Notes: a model not told the origin generated them from the sequence alone. Shown: positions 14,815 through 23,774, counted from the stretch's first letter. The stretch: DNA of 64,000 nt from Treponema socranskii subsp. buccale (GCF_024181585.1 NZ_CP054258.1:682001-746000), one strand, 5' to 3'. Translations and numbers: made by a program.

Positions 14815-15897
14815 TTATTTTATTAATCCGGCTGAGGATGCCGCAACGGTGACTTTTCCCGATTTGATCGCTTCGAAGGCTTCGGTCGCGCGCTTTTGCG
14901 CTTCCGCCGAGAGGTTCGGGTTTTTCAAGGGGATGCCGACGCCGTCGTTGTTCGCCGTAAACTCGAGTTCTTTGCCGCCGGGGAATTGACCTGAGAGTTC
15001 GGCTTTGATCATGTCGTACGAAGCGCGGTCGAGGAATTTCATAGCGGATGTGAGTACGACGCTCTTTCCGTTCGGCATGAGACCGTCGTTGTATTGATCG
15101 ACGTCGACGCCGACGACCCATACGTCTTTGCCGGTAGAGCGCCTCGTTTTCGCTTCGCTGATGACGCCGACGCCGACACCGCCTGCCGCCGCATGGATGA
15201 CTTTGACGCCTTTATCGAACATGGAAGCTGCGAGCTGTTGGCCTGCCGCAACGTCGCTGAAAGTTCCCTGATAGATGACGTTTTCGGCTTTGATCGTTAT
15301 CTTCGTACCGAAGTTCGCATTCGCGTATTTGATGCCCTGCTGCCATCCCCAGTTGAATTTTTGAACGGCGGGGATTTCCATGCCGCCGATAAAACCGAAG
15401 CTGCCTTCTTTGACCTGCACCGCCGCCGCGACGCCCGCGATAAAGGCCGACTGCTGTTCGAGCCACGAAATGGCTGCGACGTTCGGCGCCGTTTTGTATA
15501 CCGAATAATCGGCGTTGTGCGGTTTTCCGTCGAGGATGACAAATTTGACTTTCGGGTATTTGTCCTGCGCTGCGAAAACGGCGGTTTCGAATTTGAAGCC
15601 CGGGCAGACGATCAGCTGATAGCCCGCATCCGCGAGGTTTCCGATCTCTTTGAGATAGTCGGCTTCCGTCGTTCCCGCAGGCTTGAGATATTTGCATTCG
15701 ATGCCCATATCTTTTTGAGCGCGGAGAATGCCTTCCCACGTGCCTTGGTTGAATGATTTGTCGTCGATGGTTCCGGCATCGGTTACCATGCCGACGCGGA
15801 GCGATTTTTTTCCGGCTGCCGAAGAATCGGCGTCTCCCATTGCAAAGACTGCACCGGCTGCGAGCAGTGCGCACAAAATTGCGATTGTTTTTTTCAT
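14815..15897 (-). CDS. pnrA: BMP-family purine nucleoside-binding protein (TmpC/PnrA-like)
   Basis: A 360-residue periplasmic binding protein of the basic membrane protein family; the treponemal TmpC/PnrA branch binds purine nucleosides for an ABC importer. Typical segments: GMVTDAGTIDDKSFNQGTWE, GFIGGMEIPAVQKF, HAAAGGVGVGVI, DVDQYNDG. The signal peptide ends ...AAGAVFAMGDADSSA with no cysteine, so unlike TmpC it should be released as a soluble protein rather than lipidated. AGGAGA precedes the ATG. No permease or ATPase gene is adjacent, so the transporter must be elsewhere. Confidence 0.85.
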   Translation of the reverse strand: MKKTIAILCALLAAGAVFAMGDADSSAAGKKSLRVGMVTDAGTIDDKSFNQGTWEGILRAQKDMGIECKYLKPAGTTEADYLKEIGNLADAGYQLIVCPGFKFETAVFAAQDKYPKVKFVILDGKPHNADYSVYKTAPNVAAISWLEQQSAFIAGVAAAVQVKEGSFGFIGGMEIPAVQKFNWGWQQGIKYANANFGTKITIKAENVIYQGTFSDVAAGQQLAASMFDKGVKVIHAAAGGVGVGVISEAKTRRSTGKDVWVVGVDVDQYNDGLMPNGKSVVLTSAMKFLDRASYDMIKAELSGQFPGGKELEFTANNDGVGIPLKNPNLSAEAQKRATEAFEAIKSGKVTVAASSAGLIK

Positions 15898-15992
15898 AGT
15901 GTTCTCCTATATTTTCTTGCGGGCAAATACTAATTGGTTCAATTTCGAGTTTTCTAAAACTCGAAATTTTCCATCAGTTTCGTGTAATGCAG
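15898..15992 (-). promoter_or_regulatory. 5' region of pnrA with a strong hairpin
   Basis: AATTTCGAGTTTT and AAAACTCGAAATT form a 13-bp perfect stem with a 2-base loop (about 15941-15968), followed by the ribosome-binding site AGGAGA close to the ATG at 15897. The hairpin would lie in the leader or promoter of pnrA. Confidence 0.4.
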
Positions 15993-16204
15993 AAATGGCG
16001 AGTTTTGAAAACGAATAAAAGTGTGCGAAGGCGAGGTTCCGGCTGCGTGCCGTTTCGAGCGTTAGGCTTGCGGAAGCCTGCTCTAAAAGCTCGACCGCGG
16101 CATACACGGCGAGTTTGCAAAGCAAACTCGGTAGTGAGCGCAGCGAACGAAGTTCTCGCCGAAAGCATAGCTTTATTCACGCATACTTTCAAAACTCGAC
16201 ATTT
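15993..16204. mobile_element. MITE-like element with 16-bp terminal inverted repeats, copy A
   Basis: The ends are AATGGCGAGTTTTGAA and the reverse complement of AATGTCGAGTTTTGAA. The interior carries GCGAGTTTGCAAAGCAAACTCG (stem) and shares several blocks with 52762-53084, including CTCGCCGAAAGCATAGCTTT near the right end. No coding capacity, as expected for a non-autonomous element. Confidence 0.65.
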
Positions 16205-16370
16205 GACCTAATCGTAAAAATAGTATACCGAGCGGCGGCATTAGTCAAGGGAGCGCATTGCATTGTATCGCCCGGCTTTGAAAACGGTGCCGGGCGTTGA
16301 TTTTACTCTGTCATAACGCATCCGCATTCCGATACTTTTTACAATACCTTCATATTCGACGGCTTTTACG

Positions 16371-19109
16371 CTATTTTTTCAGAATAATAAAGCTCTTGGC
16401 GGCAACTTCCGAAGGAATTGCCGAAAACTCCTTTACGGAACCGGAACTCACATCAATAAGTTTTGTATAGCCTTCATGGCTAATAGGTTGTTTATCTCCG
16501 GTAGCATTAAAATACACCAGGAAATCTTTCGTTGCATACTTCGTCAAGCCCGCCTTAACCTTTTCCGCAGTTGCAGAAGAATTAGCGCCGAATGCGTCAT
16601 GATTTCCCTTTCTTAAAGCGATTAAACCTTTGTACGTATTATATACATCGGAGTAGGTAGTTTTAAAACCGAGATCGATAGCATTTATCGCATCGGGTTT
16701 ATTGTAACTGTTTTCATCTCCTTTCTTTGTACGCAGGAATTCTTGTCCTCCGTTTATAAACGGCGTACCTTGAGCCAAGAATACGTATGCCGCAGCAAGC
16801 ATGTCTTGCTTTTTAACGTCCGCCAGACCCGCCGCACCGATTTTGCCGAACAAATCGACGGGAGCTTTAGGCGGCGTTGTATAAGAATGAGAAATTGCGA
16901 GCTTATCAAACAAAGTATAGTTATCGTGACATTCGACATAATTGATAAAACGACCGATGACATCTACATCATACTTTGAGCCCAGCAAACCTTTTATTAC
17001 AGCAGAGTCGGCAAATGTCCCTTGAACATGACCATGCTTAAATCCGCCGAATTCGGCACCTTTAATGGCGTTGCGGAAATCGTCATCGAAGCAGGCAACT
17101 CCGTTGTTCGAATAAGTCTTATCAGCACACTCGTCTATACTGCCCTTTGTTCCTGCCGTGATTCCGTTTTTCACGCCGCTGGTGCCGCCCGTCCAAGGTT
17201 CTCCGTACACCATAACGTTTTTATCGATGGCTGAAAGTTCTCTATAAATTTCTTTCATAGTCGATTTTTCTATGCAGCCCATTAAATCGAAACGGAATCC
17301 GTTCATGTGATAATCAAGCATCCAATGTTTTAACGATTCGATTATATACTTTTTGGACATAGGAGCAGCCGTATCGATTTCATTTCCGCAGCCGCTGCCG
17401 TTCACATAGGTTCCGTCCGCCGCCATATTGTAGTAATAGTAGGGAGCGGTCATATCATAAAGAGAATCCGTTCCCGTTCCGCTTGTATGGTTGTATACGA
17501 CATCCATAATCACGGCAATACCGGCTTCATGAAGTTTGTTTATCAAAGTACGCAGTTCAAGGACTGCTTGCGTTCCGTCCGTGTAACCGGCAGTAACATA
17601 GCGTCCTTCAGGAACATTATAGTGATACGGATTGTATCCCCAGTTGTAGTCGGTATTTGAATTCTTTTCCGCATAGTCAAAAACGGGAAGAAGCTGAACG
17701 TGGGTAACTCCTAAATCTTTAAGATGCGCAATAACTTCAGTTCCGTTTGCAATTTCAAGATATTTACCTTTATTGGCGGCATTTTCAGCTTTCGCCCAGT
17801 CGCGGATATGCATTTCGTAAATCACCGCATCCGTATAAGATTTTATCTCCGTACCGTCTTTGCCGAACGGATTTTTGTAGTTTGCCCTTGTGCCGTAGTG
17901 CGCACCGGGAGGAATCGCAGATGTATCCGAATTTATATCTGCAATCTGCGCCGCAACGGAGTCCGCACCGGCAACTTTGGCATAAATATCACATACATCG
18001 TTTGATACGCCGCCGTTTGTAATTCTAAACTTATAATACTTGTAAGGCACAACGTTTACATTTGAAACGGACCATATTCCATTGCCGTCTTTTGTCATAT
18101 TTTGAGTAGCAGCGGGTATTTCAAGTGAATTTGAATTATTAAAAAGTAAAAGTGTAACATCGCTTGCTAAAGGAGCCCAAGTTTTGAATGAAGCCGTAGT
18201 TCCGTTCAGCGTAAGTCCCAAATCGGTTCCGGGATATTCATAATCGCCGTACTGGGCTTTCGTTGCAGCCGTCATTCCGACTTCCAGCCCTGTCGACGGT
18301 TTAAACTTGGGATGGCTTATGAACCACTTTTTGGAAGGATCAAGATTTCCGCCGGCTTTTATGTACAACGTATCGGCAAAATTGTTGCTGCGATCGGAAC
18401 TTGACTTGTAATCATAGTTTTTTACGTCAACAACGGAGATTTCTTCCCCATTATCGGATTTCAAAACAAAACCGTTGGAAGCCGCACTTGTTTCAAGTCC
18501 GAACTTAACGGAAAGTTTCAGTTTTATGATATTTACATCTTCTGTCGCAGCGGAAACCAAACAGGGGTCAAAAGTCGGTTTAACGGAATACACGGAAGGA
18601 TCCTTATTTATAACCATAAAATGTTTACCGTCGGTCAAAGACATAAAACGGTCGCCATCAACGTCCTTAGTACAATCTGCCTTACGAACAATAAAATTCA
18701 ACTTATCGTTAGCTGCAATAACACTTTGTATGTCGGGCAAACTTGAAGTCAGTGTACTGATGTCCCAATAGGCAACAGTTTTTCCGTCAATAGTGCGTGA
18801 AACGGCTTTGCCCATAGTTGCCTCATATCCCGGCCCTCCGTCGCCGCCGTCTTTCCAAAGCCACAATCCCCAGTCTGCATATGTACCGTCAGGGCGATAG
18901 TAGAAAAGAATTACCTTACTGCCGGCAGGATCGATTTCCTGCGCCAATTTCGATGCGGCGAAAAGAGATTCGGGCGGCTGTCCTACGGTACCCGGCTTAA
19001 CGGCTTGCGTTATTTTATTGCCGTCATCGGGACTTCCTGCACAGCCCGCAAAGAAGACAGCCGATACAAAAAGTACGGCAGCTCCGAATTTTAAAAGCAT
19101 GTTCTTCAT
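16371..19109 (-). CDS. pulA: type I pullulanase, lipoprotein
   Basis: A 912-residue GH13 enzyme that cleaves alpha-1,6 links in pullulan, glycogen and starch branches. The lipobox VFFAGC predicts a lipid anchor. A CBM41-type domain is near residues 55-110 (VILFYYRPDGTYADWGLWLW), followed by a CBM48-like region (about 270-350). The pullulanase signature YNWGYNP is near residue 490, the nucleophile in FRFDLMG near 606, the acid/base in YGEPW near 636 and the HDN site near 726. All catalytic residues are present, so it should be active on host or dietary alpha-glucans outside the cell. Confidence 0.92.
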   Translation of the reverse strand: MKNMLLKFGAAVLFVSAVFFAGCAGSPDDGNKITQAVKPGTVGQPPESLFAASKLAQEIDPAGSKVILFYYRPDGTYADWGLWLWKDGGDGGPGYEATMGKAVSRTIDGKTVAYWDISTLTSSLPDIQSVIAANDKLNFIVRKADCTKDVDGDRFMSLTDGKHFMVINKDPSVYSVKPTFDPCLVSAATEDVNIIKLKLSVKFGLETSAASNGFVLKSDNGEEISVVDVKNYDYKSSSDRSNNFADTLYIKAGGNLDPSKKWFISHPKFKPSTGLEVGMTAATKAQYGDYEYPGTDLGLTLNGTTASFKTWAPLASDVTLLLFNNSNSLEIPAATQNMTKDGNGIWSVSNVNVVPYKYYKFRITNGGVSNDVCDIYAKVAGADSVAAQIADINSDTSAIPPGAHYGTRANYKNPFGKDGTEIKSYTDAVIYEMHIRDWAKAENAANKGKYLEIANGTEVIAHLKDLGVTHVQLLPVFDYAEKNSNTDYNWGYNPYHYNVPEGRYVTAGYTDGTQAVLELRTLINKLHEAGIAVIMDVVYNHTSGTGTDSLYDMTAPYYYYNMAADGTYVNGSGCGNEIDTAAPMSKKYIIESLKHWMLDYHMNGFRFDLMGCIEKSTMKEIYRELSAIDKNVMVYGEPWTGGTSGVKNGITAGTKGSIDECADKTYSNNGVACFDDDFRNAIKGAEFGGFKHGHVQGTFADSAVIKGLLGSKYDVDVIGRFINYVECHDNYTLFDKLAISHSYTTPPKAPVDLFGKIGAAGLADVKKQDMLAAAYVFLAQGTPFINGGQEFLRTKKGDENSYNKPDAINAIDLGFKTTYSDVYNTYKGLIALRKGNHDAFGANSSATAEKVKAGLTKYATKDFLVYFNATGDKQPISHEGYTKLIDVSSGSVKEFSAIPSEVAAKSFIILKK

Positions 19110-19326
19110 AGAAACCTCCTGAGGAAACGCTGATTAACAGCTCATCTTTTTGATATTTTTCTCAAACCTGTTTTTCGTTGCATACTACTTCTCACGGCAT
19201 ACTTTTATCCATCGCTTCAAGGAATGTATCACGTCGTGTTTTGCGTTCTCATGCTCCGGTTCGCCGAATGTCGACTGATTTTCCATATCACAATTTTATC
19301 ATATCTTTCTAAAATTCGCTACTTAA

Positions 19327-19632
19327 TTTCGTATAAAAAGCGATACGGGGGAACGGACGGTGCTGTTGCGGCGGAATATGCGGCCGGAAGGGAGATAAGA
19401 TTACAGCTTTTCGACTTCAGCCTCGGTGAGACCGGTCATCGTACAGATTTCGGCAATCGGATAGTTGTGCGTTCGCATGAGCTTCGCCGTTTCAAGCGCT
19501 TTTTGATGTGAGCCTTCGAAAATGCCCTCCTGTTTTCCCTGTGCGATGCCTTCTTTCAGTGCAATTTCTCTTTCTTCTTCTCTTTGCACAGCTATGTCCA
19601 CATCGTAATCGTATTCGGCTATGAGCATGTTC
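19327..19632 (-). repeat. 306-bp direct repeat (3' part of an Rpn gene), copy 1
   Basis: Positions 19327-19632 equal 22798-23103 with two mismatches that I can count. The shared block begins exactly at the internal ATG region of the full-length Rpn gene and runs past its stop. The two copies bracket the LRR lipoprotein locus in the same orientation. Confidence 0.9.
19401..19628 (-). CDS. orphan C-terminal Rpn module (75 aa)
   Basis: From ATG 19628 this codes for the same 75 residues as the C-terminal end of the 22872-23774 Rpn protein (MLIAEYDYDVDIAVQREEER ... MTGLTEAEVEKL), with no nuclease domain in front. An in-frame extension to 19661 (MAYLENRYIRN) lacks a ribosome-binding site. The module has a 'GxxxG' Gln/Gly repeat and a helix typical of Rpn C-termini. 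If the C-terminal piece acts as an antitoxin (see findings), this is a solitary antitoxin copy; otherwise it is a gene fragment. Confidence 0.5.
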   Translation of the reverse strand: MLIAEYDYDVDIAVQREEEREIALKEGIAQGKQEGIFEGSHQKALETAKLMRTHNYPIAEICTMTGLTEAEVEKL

Positions 19633-19713
19633 CTTATGTATCGGTTTTCGAGGTACGCCAACGCGCGCCCCGTGCGTCGCCGCCCGTACCGGCGGCGACG
19701 AAAATACCGTTTT

Positions 19714-22179
19714 TTAATACGATTCTATACGTTCTTCGGGGTAAAAGCTTTGAGTTACGAGCGTTTTTATGCGATCGTGCTCTGTGCCGTTCGGTATCTT
19801 TACTTTTTTGCAGTAGGATGCTGAACCGTTCCCGAACGCACTGCTTCCTACCTTTGTAATGCTTTGAGGAAGCTTTATTTCCGCTTGTGTACAGCCGGAA
19901 AAAGCGTAGAAGTCGATTTCGGTAATATTTGCAGGCAGTTTGAGCTCTCCGCTAAAGCCGCTGCAGCTCTCGAACGCACCGTATCCGATTTTCGTAAGCT
20001 GTGTGCAAGCCTGTAAGTCCAAGCTTCCCGTAAATCCCGTACAGCCCTCAAAAGCGTAGTGACCGATTTCGGTGATGTTTGCAGGGAGTTTGAGCGCTCC
20101 GCTAAAGCCGCTGCACCCTCTGAACGCGTAGCTTCCGATTTTTGTAAGCTTTGTGTAAACCGACAAGTCCAAGCTTCCCGTAAATCCCGTACAGCCCTCA
20201 AAAGCGTAGTGACCGATTTCGGTGATGTTTGCAGGGAGTTTGAGCGCTCCGCTAAAGCCGCTGCAATTCCGGAACGCGGCTCCTCCGATTTTCGTAAGCT
20301 TTGTGTAAACCGACAAGTCCAAGCTTCCGGTAAATCCCGTACAGCCCTCAAAAACACTGTAATCGATTTTGATGATGTTTGCAGGGAGTTTGAGCTCTCC
20401 GCTAAAGCCGCTGCAATTCCGGAACGCGGCTCCTCCGATTTTCGTAAGCTGTGTGTAAACCGACAAGTCCAAGCTTCCGGTCAATCCCGTACAGCCCTCA
20501 AAAACACCGTAATCGATTTTGATGATGTTTGCAGGGAGTTTGAGCTCTCCGCTAAAGCCGCTGCAGCCGGCGAACGCACTGTATCCGATTGTCGTAAGCT
20601 TTGTGCAAACCTGCAAGTCCAAGCTTCCGGTAAATCCCGTACAGCCCTCAAAAGCGTATAGACCGATTTCGGTGATGTTTGCAGGGAGTTTGAGCGCTCC
20701 GCTAAAGCCGCTGCAATTCCAGAATGCACGGGATCCGATTTTTGTAAGCTTTGTGCAAGCCTGTAAGTCCAAGCTTCCCGTAAAGCCCGTACAGCCGTAA
20801 AAAGCCCAGGTTTCGATTTCGATGAGGGCTGCAGGGAGTTTGAGCTCTCCGTTAAAGCCGCTGCAGCTCGTGAACGCATTCTCTCCGATTTTTGTAAGCT
20901 GTGTGCAAGCCGACAGGTCCAAGCTTCCCGTAAATCCCGTACAGTCCTCAAAAGCGTATAGACCGATTTCGGTGATGTTTGCAGGGAGTTTGAGCTCTCC
21001 GCTAAAGCCGCTGCAGCCGGCGAACGCACTGTATCCGATTGTCGTAAGCTTTGTGCAAACCTGCAAGTCCAAGCTTCCGGTAAATCCCGTACAGTCCTCA
21101 AAAGCGTATAGACCGATTTCGGTGATGTTTGCAGGGAGTTTGAGCTCTCCGCTAAAGCCGCTGCAGTTCTGAAACGCGTAGCTTCCGATTTTTGTAAGCT
21201 GTGTGCAAGCCGACAAGTCCAAGCTTCCCGTAAATCCCGTACAGCCCTCAAAAGCGTATCGACCGATTTCGGTGAGTTCGGTACAGGCGGAAAAGTCCAA
21301 ACCCGTAAGCCCCGTGCAGCCTTTGAATGCTCCGTTGTTATTGAGAGGATTGTCTTTAATCTTTTGTAAGCTTTGAGGAAAAACAAGCGTCCCTTTTAAG
21401 TCCCTACAGTTTTGAAACGCGTCTTCTTTGATTTCCGTAACCCCGTCGGGGATAATGATCTTGCCGCGCGGCTCATGACCGGAGGTGTAGCCTTCAAGTA
21501 CGGTCCCGTTTATGCGGAACTTTGTATAGTTCGTAACGACGTAGACGACCGTATCTTGTGCAAACGTATGTCCGTTCGTAAGAGTTTTTCCGTTTCCGAG
21601 CTTCCACACGTATACACCGTAGTCTCCGCCCTGCCATTCTGTTTTTAATGCGAACTTCGCTTCGATCTGTGTTTTCAGCGCCGCGCTCCATACCGTATCT
21701 TTTGCCGTATCGATATAGCACGTATGCGGAACCAGGCGCTCATCACCGGTTATAGCGAGGCGTACTTGTCCGGCAGGGGGAGGTGTTACTTGTTCAAATT
21801 GTACACCGATCGTTATGTCTTCGGTAACATACACTTCCGCGGTGAGCGAACCTTTTTCGCCGCCGTCTTTGAATACGGCGGGAGAGGCAATCGTCCATTC
21901 ACCGACTGTATAAGTGCTTCCGGATGGCGCCGCCGTAAAGGTGACGAGCGTATCCTTTTTTACTTTGCTTCCGGATACGATGTTTTGCCCGCCTGCCTTT
22001 GCCGTAATCGTGCCGCCTTCGCCCGCGCTGAAGCGTACCGTATATTCCGGAACCGAAGGCGTGCCGCCGCCTCCCGTATTTCCTCCTGCGGTACCGTCCG
22101 ACGGATTCGTGCACGCGGTAAAAGCGCATACTGCGATGAGAGCGAGCAGCATCTTTATAAAACGTTGTTTGAGTGCCAT
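19714..22179 (-). CDS. BspA-like leucine-rich repeat surface lipoprotein
   Basis: An 821-residue lipoprotein (lipobox AFTAC). An InlB B-repeat-like domain (about residues 45-135, YTVRFSAGEGGTITAKAGG) and a linker are followed by a long array of BspA-type LRR_5 repeats: units of FEGCTGFTGSLDLSACTQLT plus KIGSYAFQNCSGFSGELKLP. The LRR array consists of about nine 50-residue (150-bp) units. Relatives in oral bacteria (BspA, LrrA) bind fibronectin, fibrinogen and epithelial cells and mediate coaggregation. AAGGAG precedes the ATG. The promoter abuts a heptanucleotide tract (22317-22478), suggesting phase-variable expression. Confidence 0.9.
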   Translation of the reverse strand: MALKQRFIKMLLALIAVCAFTACTNPSDGTAGGNTGGGGTPSVPEYTVRFSAGEGGTITAKAGGQNIVSGSKVKKDTLVTFTAAPSGSTYTVGEWTIASPAVFKDGGEKGSLTAEVYVTEDITIGVQFEQVTPPPAGQVRLAITGDERLVPHTCYIDTAKDTVWSAALKTQIEAKFALKTEWQGGDYGVYVWKLGNGKTLTNGHTFAQDTVVYVVTNYTKFRINGTVLEGYTSGHEPRGKIIIPDGVTEIKEDAFQNCRDLKGTLVFPQSLQKIKDNPLNNNGAFKGCTGLTGLDFSACTELTEIGRYAFEGCTGFTGSLDLSACTQLTKIGSYAFQNCSGFSGELKLPANITEIGLYAFEDCTGFTGSLDLQVCTKLTTIGYSAFAGCSGFSGELKLPANITEIGLYAFEDCTGFTGSLDLSACTQLTKIGENAFTSCSGFNGELKLPAALIEIETWAFYGCTGFTGSLDLQACTKLTKIGSRAFWNCSGFSGALKLPANITEIGLYAFEGCTGFTGSLDLQVCTKLTTIGYSAFAGCSGFSGELKLPANIIKIDYGVFEGCTGLTGSLDLSVYTQLTKIGGAAFRNCSGFSGELKLPANIIKIDYSVFEGCTGFTGSLDLSVYTKLTKIGGAAFRNCSGFSGALKLPANITEIGHYAFEGCTGFTGSLDLSVYTKLTKIGSYAFRGCSGFSGALKLPANITEIGHYAFEGCTGFTGSLDLQACTQLTKIGYGAFESCSGFSGELKLPANITEIDFYAFSGCTQAEIKLPQSITKVGSSAFGNGSASYCKKVKIPNGTEHDRIKTLVTQSFYPEERIESY
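19920..21270. repeat. 150-bp tandem repeats within the LRR gene
   Basis: About nine near-identical 150-bp units, for example the block GGTGATGTTTGCAGGGAGTT at 20071 and 20221. High DNA identity will allow copy-number change by recombination and makes several other frames open by chance. Confidence 0.85.
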
Positions 22180-22311
22180 AAGCGTCTCCTTTTAATTATG
22201 ATTTTTGCACACGCCGCCTCGGGGCAAAGCGTGCGCATATACAAAACGCTCCGGTACGGAACGACCGTACGGAGCGCTGTTTGCGATTGAAAGATTGTCG
22301 TGTCGGAAAAG

Positions 22312-22317
22312 ATTATA
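22312..22317 (-). promoter_or_regulatory. -10 box of the LRR gene at the edge of the heptamer tract
   Basis: Minus strand TATAAT directly follows the last repeat unit, about 130 bases before the ATG. The -35 region would fall inside the repeat tract. Confidence 0.55.
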
Positions 22318-22478
22318 CTGCGAACTGCGAACTGCGAACTGCGAACTGCGAACTGCGAACTGCGAACTGCGAACTGCGAACTGCGAACTGCGAACTGCGA
22401 ACTGCGAACTGCGAACTGCGAACTGCGAACTGCGAACTGCGAACTGCGAACTGCGAACTGCGAACTGCGAACTGCGAA
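22317..22478. repeat. heptanucleotide repeat tract (GCGAACT, about 23 copies)
   Basis: A perfect 7-bp repeat over 162 bases, read as GCAGTTC on the strand of the LRR gene. Unit length 7 and position at the promoter are typical for slipped-strand phase variation. Confidence 0.95.
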
Positions 22479-22499
22479 TATTGTGGAAAGCGCGTATGA

Positions 22500-22750
22500 G
22501 CGTGTCAAGTACCTGCGGCTGTCTCGAAAGTCGGTTACTTCCTCGACAGCCGGTCGAGTTTAAAATTAAGTCTTGGTATCGTGACGACTTAATTTTAAAC
22601 ATCGCAAAGTAAATCAAGGAAACTATCAGAAAACTGAAGTTTTCTGATAGCAGCAGTGCGTACTTTTGCGCGCTTTGTGTTACGGGTATATACGTTGTGC
22701 CGGCGTTACCGTACATAGGTCCCTCGTCATACGCAATCGGACTGACATAA
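22500..22750. other. intergenic region with two perfect hairpins
   Basis: GTTTAAAATTAAGTC / GACTTAATTTTAAAC (22558-22572 and 22586-22600) form a 15-bp stem with a 13-base loop; CTATCAGAAAAC / GTTTTCTGATAG (22623-22634 and 22639-22650) form a 12-bp stem with a 4-base loop. They separate the Rpn gene from the LRR promoter and may insulate transcription. No gene seen. Confidence 0.6.
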
Positions 22751-22797
22751 GATGTCCGCTGCAATTATTATAACCCGTTTTTATGAGGATTTCAATC

Positions 22798-23103
22798 TTT
22801 CGTATAAAAAGCGATACGGGGGAACGGACGGTGCTGTTGCGGCGGAATGTGCGGCCGGAAGGGAGATAAGATTACAGCTTTTCGACTTCAGCCTCGGTGA
22901 GACCGGTCATCGTGCAGATTTCGGCAATCGGATAGTTGTGCGTTCGCATGAGCTTCGCCGTTTCAAGCGCTTTTTGATGTGAGCCTTCGAAAATGCCCTC
23001 CTGTTTTCCCTGTGCGATGCCTTCTTTCAGTGCAATTTCTCTTTCTTCTTCTCTTTGCACAGCTATGTCCACATCGTAATCGTATTCGGCTATGAGCATG
23101 TTC
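22798..23103 (-). repeat. 306-bp direct repeat, copy 2
   Basis: The copy inside the full-length Rpn gene and its 3' flank; partner of 19327-19632. Confidence 0.9.
22872..23099 (-). CDS. predicted intragenic C-terminal Rpn product (75 aa)
   Basis: ATG 23099 in frame within the Rpn gene, preceded at optimal distance by a near-perfect anti-SD complement (AAGGAGGTGAT). In E. coli, rpn genes are reported to make such a short C-terminal protein that blocks the toxic full-length nuclease. Whether this one does so is inference. Confidence 0.5.
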   Translation of the reverse strand: MLIAEYDYDVDIAVQREEEREIALKEGIAQGKQEGIFEGSHQKALETAKLMRTHNYPIAEICTMTGLTEAEVEKL

Positions 23104-23774
23104 ATCACCTCCTTACTTTTCCGTTGTAAGTATTCCCGTAAGATGTCGTTTTGTATGCACTCTTTGATCGCGTTCCGAAAGCCGTTTTCACTGTCGAGCT
23201 TCGTGTGTCTTCTCACGGCATCTACGAACAGCGTGTATTCTTTCAGCGGTTTGCACGTATGCAAGATTTCACTCCCCTTATTATAATTGATATTCGTCAC
23301 GCTGACAACGACTTCGAGAGCAGGTTTTTCGGGTATCGTTATAAAGGCGTCGGAGAGGCGTAATGTCGCGGATTCGGGGTACTCTTCTTCTCCGTTATAG
23401 AACACATAGAACTCCGGCGTAGGAATCTTTTTCAAACGCCTGAGATAGCGGTCGCGCGGATTTTGGATACGTTCGTAGAGACGGGCTGCGTATTGCAAAA
23501 ATCGCAACGGCATATTGGCGTTGATTGTAGCTTGATGTTCTACGAGAGCGATGATTTTTCCGTCGACGAGGCAGGCGACGTCGTTCCGGAAAGCCATATA
23601 CATCACCTGTTCGAGACGGAGCGGTTCGAGTTCCGCCGATGCGTCAAGTTCTGTCCCATGCAATGCGTTGTAGAGCGAAAGAAAATTGCTCTTAGCGTTT
23701 TTATCTTCACCGAAAAAGTCGACAAAGACCGAATCTTTATACCGACGATTATGCTTTGCCATAAAACCTCTCAA
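22872..23774 (-). CDS. Rpn-family PD-(D/E)XK nuclease/putative transposase, full length
   Basis: A 300-residue protein when started at ATG 23756 or the earlier 23774; HNRRYKDSVFVDFFGEDKNA opens the conserved region. Catalytic-type motif: NDVACLVDGKIIALVEHQAT (Asp, then Glu-x-Gln) near residue 80. Rpn proteins are RecA-independent recombination-promoting nucleases. Inside the gene AAGGAGGTGAT (23114-23104) precedes ATG 23099 by 8 bases, predicting a separate 75-residue C-terminal product. The gene start is supplied by a 140-bp palindromic element inserted in front of it (TTTTTTGAGAGG then ATG). Confidence 0.85.
   Translation of the reverse strand: MRGFMAKHNRRYKDSVFVDFFGEDKNAKSNFLSLYNALHGTELDASAELEPLRLEQVMYMAFRNDVACLVDGKIIALVEHQATINANMPLRFLQYAARLYERIQNPRDRYLRRLKKIPTPEFYVFYNGEEEYPESATLRLSDAFITIPEKPALEVVVSVTNINYNKGSEILHTCKPLKEYTLFVDAVRRHTKLDSENGFRNAIKECIQNDILREYLQRKSKEVMNMLIAEYDYDVDIAVQREEEREIALKEGIAQGKQEGIFEGSHQKALETAKLMRTHNYPIAEICTMTGLTEAEVEKL

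Noticed and set aside
19875-21386. Long frames overlapping the LRR gene on both strands
   Set aside because: They mirror the 150-bp repeat units; the LRR frame has the signal peptide, ribosome-binding site and family match.
22281-22508. Long open frames on both strands through the heptanucleotide tract
   Set aside because: They only translate the 7-bp repeat (period 21 bases) and have no start signals; every frame of such a tract is open.
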